Below are positions 31,904 to 37,111 of a stretch of 37,111 nt of DNA, piece by piece. The notes under the pieces were generated by a model. It made no database searches. It was not told the origin of the DNA and saw only the letters and a list, made by a program, of their open reading frames with translations. This stretch comes from Parvimonas sp. (GTDB lineage Bacteria; Bacillota; Clostridia; Tissierellales; Peptoniphilaceae), in contig JALEHY010000019.1 of NCBI GenBank assembly GCA_022770425.1, positions 1-37,111 of the forward strand. The letters are read 5' to 3'. The stretch's first letter is position 1. Every line of letters starts with the position of its first letter. Position numbers and translations under genes: made by a program.

Positions 31904-33088
31904 TTGAACAAAGGTGATTTGTGTAATATAGTTCGTAAGTGTTATCCTAAGGTGTTTGGAATTAGAAAGACACTTCAAAGGCTTAAAGTAAAAAGATTGG
32001 ATAATAAACTTTTATCTAAAGACATAACAGAAAGATGTGAAAAAGATGAAGTTTTTAAAAAGGGTATTGTTGAAAAATATCTTAAAGAATACGGTCGTTC
32101 ACTTAGACCTATAATTGATGAAATGGAAACTATGATAAAAAATGTTTCTCATTACAGAGAAATTGAAGATAAAGAATCCTTAAAGACAGATATGATTTTT
32201 TGTAGATTAGCTTATGGATTTTTACCTTCGGAATATGTTGGATTTAGATTGGAAGATAAAAATTATATTCAAAAGCAAGATTTTATTTCAGATATAGATA
32301 CTTTAAAGTTTGGGTACTCGGTAAATGATATTACGGAGCTTCAATATATAGTTGATAAGGGAGACAGCTATAAACAATTTGCAAAATATTTTAAAAGAGA
32401 TGTTTTAATATTTGACAGACATACAAAATGGGAAGATTTTAAAAATTTTACAACAAAGCATAAAATTTTTGTGAAGAAAAAAACAAAATCTGCTCAGGGA
32501 GAAAATATTGAATTAATAAAATTTGACGAAATTTCAAATGCAGAAGAGTATTTTAATAGAGAGAAGAAAAGCGGTAAATTTTTGTTGGAAGAAGTGGTTA
32601 TTCAATCAGAAGAAATGTCAAAGTTTAATTCTTCAAGTGTAAATACAATAAGATGTATGACTATGGTAATGAAAGACGGCAGTGTAGAAGTTCCTTATTG
32701 TTTTATGAGAACGGGAAGAAACGGATCTTTTGTTGATAACGGCGGTGCCGGTGGAATTATAATCGGTGTTGATGAAAAAACAGGGATAGTAAATACTGAC
32801 GGTTTTGATGAATATAAAAATGTTTATACAGAACATCCTGATACGAAAGTTAAATTTAAAGGAAGTCAAATTCCAAAATGGGACGATATGATTGAACTGT
32901 GTAAAAGCATAGCTAAAGATGTAAAAGACATCGGGTTTTTATCTTGGGATATGGCTTATACTCCTAATGGTTGGGTTGTAATCGAAGTCAACGGAATAGG
33001 ACAGCTTATAGGTCCGCAAATTGTAATGCAAAGAGGAATAAAGTCTGAAATTGATGAAGTTGTTAAAAAAATGAAATTAGTGGTTTAA
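31904..33088 (+). CDS. Sugar-transfer-associated ATP-grasp protein (third of three)
   Basis: TTG at 31904 is taken as start because AAAGGAG stands a few bases upstream; the in-frame ATG at 31853 lies inside the previous gene. This gives 394 residues. The N-terminal part has the typical 'AYGFLPSEYVGFRLEDK' of the ATPgrasp_ST group. The ATP-grasp core follows with 'KIFVKKKTKSAQGENIEL', 'FLLEEVVIQ', 'SVNTIRCMTMV', 'VDNGGAGGIIIGVDEKTG' and the metal ligands in 'WVVIEVNGIGQLIGPQIV'. The group is found in glycan loci and is thought to make amide bonds on sugars, but few members have been tested. The preceding gene's stop lies 24 bases upstream. Confidence 0.87.
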   Translation: MNKGDLCNIVRKCYPKVFGIRKTLQRLKVKRLDNKLLSKDITERCEKDEVFKKGIVEKYLKEYGRSLRPIIDEMETMIKNVSHYREIEDKESLKTDMIFCRLAYGFLPSEYVGFRLEDKNYIQKQDFISDIDTLKFGYSVNDITELQYIVDKGDSYKQFAKYFKRDVLIFDRHTKWEDFKNFTTKHKIFVKKKTKSAQGENIELIKFDEISNAEEYFNREKKSGKFLLEEVVIQSEEMSKFNSSSVNTIRCMTMVMKDGSVEVPYCFMRTGRNGSFVDNGGAGGIIIGVDEKTGIVNTDGFDEYKNVYTEHPDTKVKFKGSQIPKWDDMIELCKSIAKDVKDIGFLSWDMAYTPNGWVVIEVNGIGQLIGPQIVMQRGIKSEIDEVVKKMKLVV

Positions 33089-33111
33089 GGATATTAAAAA
33101 AGGAGGAAATT

Positions 33112-34386
33112 ATGGTAAATAAAAGTTTTTTTCGTATAAGTTATGAAAACTTAGCTAAATTTTCGTTTGTCGTGTATTTTGCCAATCCTTTTTTTATATC
33201 TTTTTTTTCGCTTTTTAAAATATCGAATACAGTAAGTGTTCTTTTAACGCTTTTAATGATTTATATTCCTTTATTTACATTATTTTTTTTGGACTCAAAA
33301 AAATATTTGAAAGCGGATTTTGCTATTTTGTATATATTTTTGATATTATTTTTCGGAATTACTTGGTTATTTCATCCGGAATATACACCTTATTATTTGA
33401 AGAGAGAATATGGTGTTTGGGATACGGTTTTTTTCCCGACACATGGAATATACACTTATTTATTTGTAAGATTGATGGACACTCCTGAGAAGATATTGAA
33501 AAATGTAAAAATATCAGGTTATTTGATGTTTTTCTACTTTTTAAATGAAATTTATTTATATACACAAAGAGGATTTTGGTATGGAGTTGCCGGAAATAAC
33601 GGACAGGCTAAAATGGGATATAGTGTATTGTTTGGTTATCAAGTACTGTTTTTTTTAATAACATTTTTATATTGTTCTTTTAAATATAAGAAAAAATCGG
33701 AAATTGCCATAACTTTAGGATTCTTTATTATGTTATTTATCGGAGGGTCAAGAGGTCCTGTTATATTTATAGTAGCTTTTGTTATTATTTATTGGATTTT
33801 AGAGTTTTTGAAACATAACAAATTTTTGAAATATAAAAAGAGAATAATGGGATTTTTTATATCGAGTTATATTTTATATTATTTCAAAAACAATATTTTA
33901 ATTTTTATTTCAAGACAACTTAATTTAGTTGGTTTTTCGTCAAGATTTGTAGATAAACTTTTACACGGAACAATATCAAGTGACAGCGGAAGGTCTGTAA
34001 TTTGGGAAAAGACAGTTGAAATGATAAAACAAAATCCGTTTGGTTACGGAGGAATGGGAAGCAGACACTTTCTTACCGAGATAATTTTTGCCGGATATCC
34101 GCACTCTTTTGTTTTGGAAATTTTAGCTGATTTCGGAATTTTTTTCGGAGGAATGATATTAATTTTATTTTTGATAAATACTTTAATTATGCTTTTTGAT
34201 AAAAAGAGAGAAGAGTGGAGCGGAGTGTTTTTGATTTTTCTTTCATCTTCATTCTGTTTGTTTTTGTCATTATCATATTGGAATAATAATACCTTTTGGG
34301 GAACTATAGGTATAGTTATGAATTGTTGGTTACATTTAAGGAAAAAACGTGATTATAGAAGTTTTAGTTTAAAGTTAGGAGATTAG
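33112..34386 (+). CDS. O-antigen/capsule polymerase Wzy-like protein
   Basis: The 424-residue protein has about eleven membrane segments and a large outer loop. It contains 'IGGSRGPVIFIVAFVI' and, in the second half, 'SDSGRSVIWEKTVEMIKQNP' followed by 'YGGMGSRHF' and 'YPHSFVLEILADFG'. The R-x-x-x-W-(x)n-P-GxG and H-N/S arrangement is typical of the Wzy/O-antigen ligase superfamily. It should join lipid-linked repeat units on the outer membrane face. AAAGGAGG precedes the ATG, and the flippase gene follows 2 bases after the stop. Confidence 0.87.
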   Translation: MVNKSFFRISYENLAKFSFVVYFANPFFISFFSLFKISNTVSVLLTLLMIYIPLFTLFFLDSKKYLKADFAILYIFLILFFGITWLFHPEYTPYYLKREYGVWDTVFFPTHGIYTYLFVRLMDTPEKILKNVKISGYLMFFYFLNEIYLYTQRGFWYGVAGNNGQAKMGYSVLFGYQVLFFLITFLYCSFKYKKKSEIAITLGFFIMLFIGGSRGPVIFIVAFVIIYWILEFLKHNKFLKYKKRIMGFFISSYILYYFKNNILIFISRQLNLVGFSSRFVDKLLHGTISSDSGRSVIWEKTVEMIKQNPFGYGGMGSRHFLTEIIFAGYPHSFVLEILADFGIFFGGMILILFLINTLIMLFDKKREEWSGVFLIFLSSSFCLFLSLSYWNNNTFWGTIGIVMNCWLHLRKKRDYRSFSLKLGD

Positions 34387-34388
34387 CT

Positions 34389-35816
34389 TTGGAAGAAAAT
34401 AAAGGAAAAAGCGGAAAAATAGTAGCCAAAGCAGGAATATGGTACACTATATGTAATTTTATATTCAGAGGAATGGCTTTTATTACTACTCCCATTTTTA
34501 CAAGATTACTTACAAAATCTGAAGTGGGAAGTTTTAGCAATATGTCATCTTGGATCAGTATATTTACCGTACTTACTGCTTTAGATTTACATTCTTCAAT
34601 AATACGTTCAAAATTAGAACACGAAGAAGATTTAGACAGTTACATTTGGTCAATTTTGTCGATGACTACATTTGTTACTATAATTTTATATGCTGTTATT
34701 TTTACATTTCAAGGATTTTTTATAAATTTATTTCAAATGGAAATGAAGTATATAAATATTATGTTTATATATTTGCTGGTTTCCCCTGCATACTTAATGC
34801 TAATTACAAAACAAAGAGCATTTTTTAAATATAAATTTTTTGTTGTGTTGACGGGAATTTCTATAACAGTATCAACTTTTTTATCTTTAATTTTAGTTTT
34901 GTTTATGAATGATAAACTACTTGGAAGATTTGTAGGAACTTATATTCCACAAATTATTATAGGTGTTATTATTTATATTTATTTAGCGTATATTGGGAAG
35001 AAAATAAAATTTAAGTACTGGAAATATGCAACAGTTATTTGTTTACCTCTTGTTCCGCATGTGTTGTCAATATATCTTTTAAGTGCATCGGATAAAGTTA
35101 TAATAACAAAAATCAGTGGAGCAGAGTATACAGCGATTTATAGTATCGCCTACAGTTGTTATAATATAGTTACAATTTTATATGATTCTATGAATAAAGC
35201 GTGGGCTCCGTGGTTGCTTGAGTCATTGCATTATGAAAAATACACGGATATTAAAAGAGTTTCAAAAATATATATAGGAATATTTTTTATTATAAGTATG
35301 GGAGTTCTTATGTTTGTGCCTGAACTTATTTATATTTTAGGTGGGAAACAATATATGGCAGCTATTTATTGTCTACCTCCTCTTATAACAAGTTGCTTTT
35401 TTGAATTTATTTATACGATGTACGTAAATATAGAATTTTATAAAAAGAGAACAATGAGCGTTGCAATAGCGACTATTATTGCAACTGTTTTAAATATAAT
35501 ACTTAATTTTATATTTATTCCGATGATGCCGCAATACGGTTATATCGTTGCTGCTTATACAACACTTGTAGGATATGCTATTTTATTTGTTTTGCATTAT
35601 TATTTGGTAAAATTTATGGATATGTCATTTGTTTACGATATAAAGTATATACTTATAGTATTAGGTATATTTACGAGTCTTTCAATTGTATTTAACTTCT
35701 TATACGAGTTTACAATTTTAAGATATGGTATTATTTTTGTTTATGGATTTTTTATATTATATTTTTCATATAAAAACAAGAAGAAGCTATTAGCTGTTTT
35801 TAATAAGAAAAATTAA
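34389..35816 (+). CDS. Polysaccharide repeat-unit flippase Wzx-like (MOP superfamily)
   Basis: The 475-residue protein has about fourteen membrane segments, the length and topology of Wzx/RfbX. The N-terminal 'GIWYTICNFIFRGMAFITTP' with 'IFTRLLTKSEVGSFSNMSSW' is the classic polysaccharide-synthesis opening, and 'SASDKVIITKISGAEYTAIY' lies mid-protein. It should turn the undecaprenyl-linked unit to the outside. The start is TTG at 34389, with TTAGGAGATTAG upstream, 2 bases after the Wzy stop. Confidence 0.92.
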   Translation: MEENKGKSGKIVAKAGIWYTICNFIFRGMAFITTPIFTRLLTKSEVGSFSNMSSWISIFTVLTALDLHSSIIRSKLEHEEDLDSYIWSILSMTTFVTIILYAVIFTFQGFFINLFQMEMKYINIMFIYLLVSPAYLMLITKQRAFFKYKFFVVLTGISITVSTFLSLILVLFMNDKLLGRFVGTYIPQIIIGVIIYIYLAYIGKKIKFKYWKYATVICLPLVPHVLSIYLLSASDKVIITKISGAEYTAIYSIAYSCYNIVTILYDSMNKAWAPWLLESLHYEKYTDIKRVSKIYIGIFFIISMGVLMFVPELIYILGGKQYMAAIYCLPPLITSCFFEFIYTMYVNIEFYKKRTMSVAIATIIATVLNIILNFIFIPMMPQYGYIVAAYTTLVGYAILFVLHYYLVKFMDMSFVYDIKYILIVLGIFTSLSIVFNFLYEFTILRYGIIFVYGFFILYFSYKNKKKLLAVFNKKN

Positions 35817-35832
35817 AAATTTAGGAGGAAGT

Positions 35833-36702
35833 ATGAAAGGAATAATTTTAGCGGGAGGAGCAGGAACAAGGCTATATCCTATAACTAAATCAATATCAAA
35901 ACAGATATTGCCTATTTATGATAAGCCTATGATTTATTATCCTCTATCAACATTGATGTTATCAGGAATTAGAGAAATTTTGATAATTTCAACAAAAAGA
36001 GATTTACCTTTTTACCAAGAACTTTTAGAGGATGGTTCGGATTATGGTTTATCCATAAGTTATGCTGTTCAAGAGGCACCGAACGGACTTGCAGAGGCAT
36101 TTATCATAGGAGAGGAATTTATTGGAGATGATAAAGTTTGTCTTGTTTTAGGAGATAATGTCTTTTATGGAAGAGGATTTTCTTATGTTTTACAAAAATC
36201 AGCTTCGTTGGAAGAAGGAGCGGAAATTTTCGGATACTATGTAAAAAATCCTACAGAATTCGGTGTTGTTGAGTTTGATGAAAATCATAAAGTTATCGGA
36301 TTGGAAGAAAAGCCGAAAGAGCCAAAATCAAATTATGCAATTCCGGGTCTGTATTTTTATGATAATGATGTAGTCCAAATTGCAAAGACAATTAAACCTT
36401 CCAAAAGAGGGGAACTTGAAATAACTTCGGTTAATGAAGAATATTTGAGAAGAGGAAAATTAAAAGTAAATCTTTTAGGAAGAGGAATGTCTTGGCTTGA
36501 TACAGGAACTCACGAAGGACTGATTGAAGCGGGAAATTTTGTTCATACTGTGCAAAAAAGAGCAGGATTATACATATCTTGTATAGAAGAAATAGCTTTC
36601 AGAATGGGATACATAAGTAAAGAACAACTTTTAAAATTAGCACAACAACTCTTAAAAAGTGACTATGGTGAGTATTTAGTAAGGATTGCAAATGAGAAAT
36701 AA
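35833..36702 (+). CDS. rfbA: Glucose-1-phosphate thymidylyltransferase RfbA (RmlA)
   Basis: It makes dTDP-glucose from dTTP and glucose-1-phosphate, the entry step for RfbB. The 289-residue length is standard. Motifs: the nucleotide-binding 'LAGGAGTRLYPITKSISKQI' near residues 6-25 with 'LPIYDKPMIYYPLSTLM', 'GDNVFYG', 'EKPKEPKSNYAIPGLYFYD' and 'GRGMSWLDTGTHEGL'. TTAGGAGG precedes the ATG. It is the last gene of the capsule operon, far from rfbB and rfbC, an unusual split of the dTDP-sugar set. Confidence 0.97.
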   Translation: MKGIILAGGAGTRLYPITKSISKQILPIYDKPMIYYPLSTLMLSGIREILIISTKRDLPFYQELLEDGSDYGLSISYAVQEAPNGLAEAFIIGEEFIGDDKVCLVLGDNVFYGRGFSYVLQKSASLEEGAEIFGYYVKNPTEFGVVEFDENHKVIGLEEKPKEPKSNYAIPGLYFYDNDVVQIAKTIKPSKRGELEITSVNEEYLRRGKLKVNLLGRGMSWLDTGTHEGLIEAGNFVHTVQKRAGLYISCIEEIAFRMGYISKEQLLKLAQQLLKSDYGEYLVRIANEK

Positions 36703-36734
36703 ATCAAATTTTTAATCATACGTGGAGGTTTTAA

Positions 36735-37111
36735 ATGAAAATAAAGAGATTAGTGGTTGGAGGACTGACATTAAGTTTACTTTTAACAGGTAATTTTACA
36801 TTTGCTAAAAACTCAAGTGCTGAAACTGTGAATGTTTCTAAAAATTTTACCGGTTGGAAAATTGAAAACGGAGTAAACTACTTTTATCAAAACGGAGTAA
36901 AATTTACGGGGCAAGGAGCAACAAGATATTTTGTAAACGGAAGATATGCCAATCAGTTTGTAACGATAAACGGGGTAAGTTATTTTTACCAAAACGGATT
37001 AAAGTTTACGGGACAAGGAGCAACAAGATATTTTGTGAACGGAAGATATGCCAATCAGTTTATAACAATAAACGGAGTAAGTTATTTTTACCAAAACGGA
37101 TTAAAGTTTAC
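36735..37111 (+). CDS. Secreted protein with 34-residue aromatic wall-binding-type repeats, cut by the window end
   Basis: The frame begins at ATG 36735 behind GTGGAGG and is still open at the last base. A signal peptide (MKIKRLVVGG, then a hydrophobic stretch) probably ends at TFA, residue 24. From about residue 43 the sequence is a tandem repeat of exactly 102 bases (34 codons), starting at 36867, 36969 and 37071. Each unit has two parts, 'NGVSYFYQNGLKFTGQGA' and 'TRYFVNGRYANQFVTI'. The tyrosine/phenylalanine-NG pattern recalls choline-binding and glucan-binding repeats that attach proteins to wall polymers, but the usual tryptophan is missing. Any enzymatic domain lies beyond the window. 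Only 32 bases separate it from rfbA, so it may be co-transcribed. Confidence 0.85.
   Translation, partial: MKIKRLVVGGLTLSLLLTGNFTFAKNSSAETVNVSKNFTGWKIENGVNYFYQNGVKFTGQGATRYFVNGRYANQFVTINGVSYFYQNGLKFTGQGATRYFVNGRYANQFITINGVSYFYQNGLKF

Noticed and set aside
36867..37111. Regular direct repeats at the window end considered as a CRISPR array
   Set aside because: The period is exactly 102 bases, the frame stays open, and the units translate to a conserved 34-residue module; there are no unique spacers.

Overview
The window comes from an AT-rich, low-GC Gram-positive anaerobe of the Firmicutes, most likely Clostridia/Tissierellia (Peptoniphilaceae, for example a Parvimonas-like coccus). That placement is inferred from strong AGGAGG ribosome sites, frequent TTG starts, a SufCBDSU operon, LCP and LPxTG-type surface machinery, BrnQ and amino-acid-centred transport. 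The species is not proven by anything in the sequence.

Layout. Positions 1-1356 hold the 3' part of a peptide-binding lipoprotein gene, followed by convergent brnQ (-). A two-gene unit at 3182-6378 encodes an orphan NMT1/SsuA-like binding lipoprotein and a cytoplasmic molybdopterin oxidoreductase. A secreted C39-like cysteine peptidase (-) follows. The intergenic region 7175-7737 contains a helically phased cluster of DnaA-box sequences, then a glycerophosphodiesterase gene. A tRNA-His/tRNA-Leu pair (-) has a perfect-consensus promoter. Nitroreductase, uppP, a decayed LPxTN surface-protein remnant, a GNAT gene and a DUF1576 membrane protein with a small partner come next. Positions 14107-18955 are the suf operon for Fe-S assembly, followed by a DUF1294 gene. 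At 19657-20246 there is a small cassette: a secreted peptide and an overlapping membrane peptide, behind a promoter with a perfect palindrome at the expected transcription start.

From 20545 to 36702 there is one capsule-type operon of 15 genes read from a single strong promoter: LCP ligase, Wzz-like CpsC, CpsD, rfbB, rfbC, DegT aminotransferase, acyltransferase-3, ATP-grasp, a PglC-like phosphoglycosyl transferase, second ATP-grasp, ornithine-cyclodeaminase-like dehydrogenase, 'sugar-transfer associated' ATP-grasp, Wzy, Wzx and rfbA. The window ends inside a secreted protein made of 34-residue aromatic cell-wall-binding-type repeats.

How the capsule genes fit together (inference): RfbA and RfbB make a dTDP-4-keto-6-deoxysugar, which the aminotransferase turns into a 4-amino-4,6-dideoxy sugar. 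The PglC-like enzyme loads the first sugar on undecaprenyl phosphate. ATP-grasp ligases, supplied by the cyclodeaminase-like enzyme, could amidate it with amino acids. Wzx/Wzy export and polymerise, and LCP attaches the polymer to the wall. Two points stand out. The operon contains no recognisable glycosyltransferase but three ATP-grasp enzymes, which suggests an amide-linked or heavily aminoacylated glycan. Its CpsD has lost the Walker A lysine and the Walker B aspartate while keeping a C-terminal tyrosine cluster.
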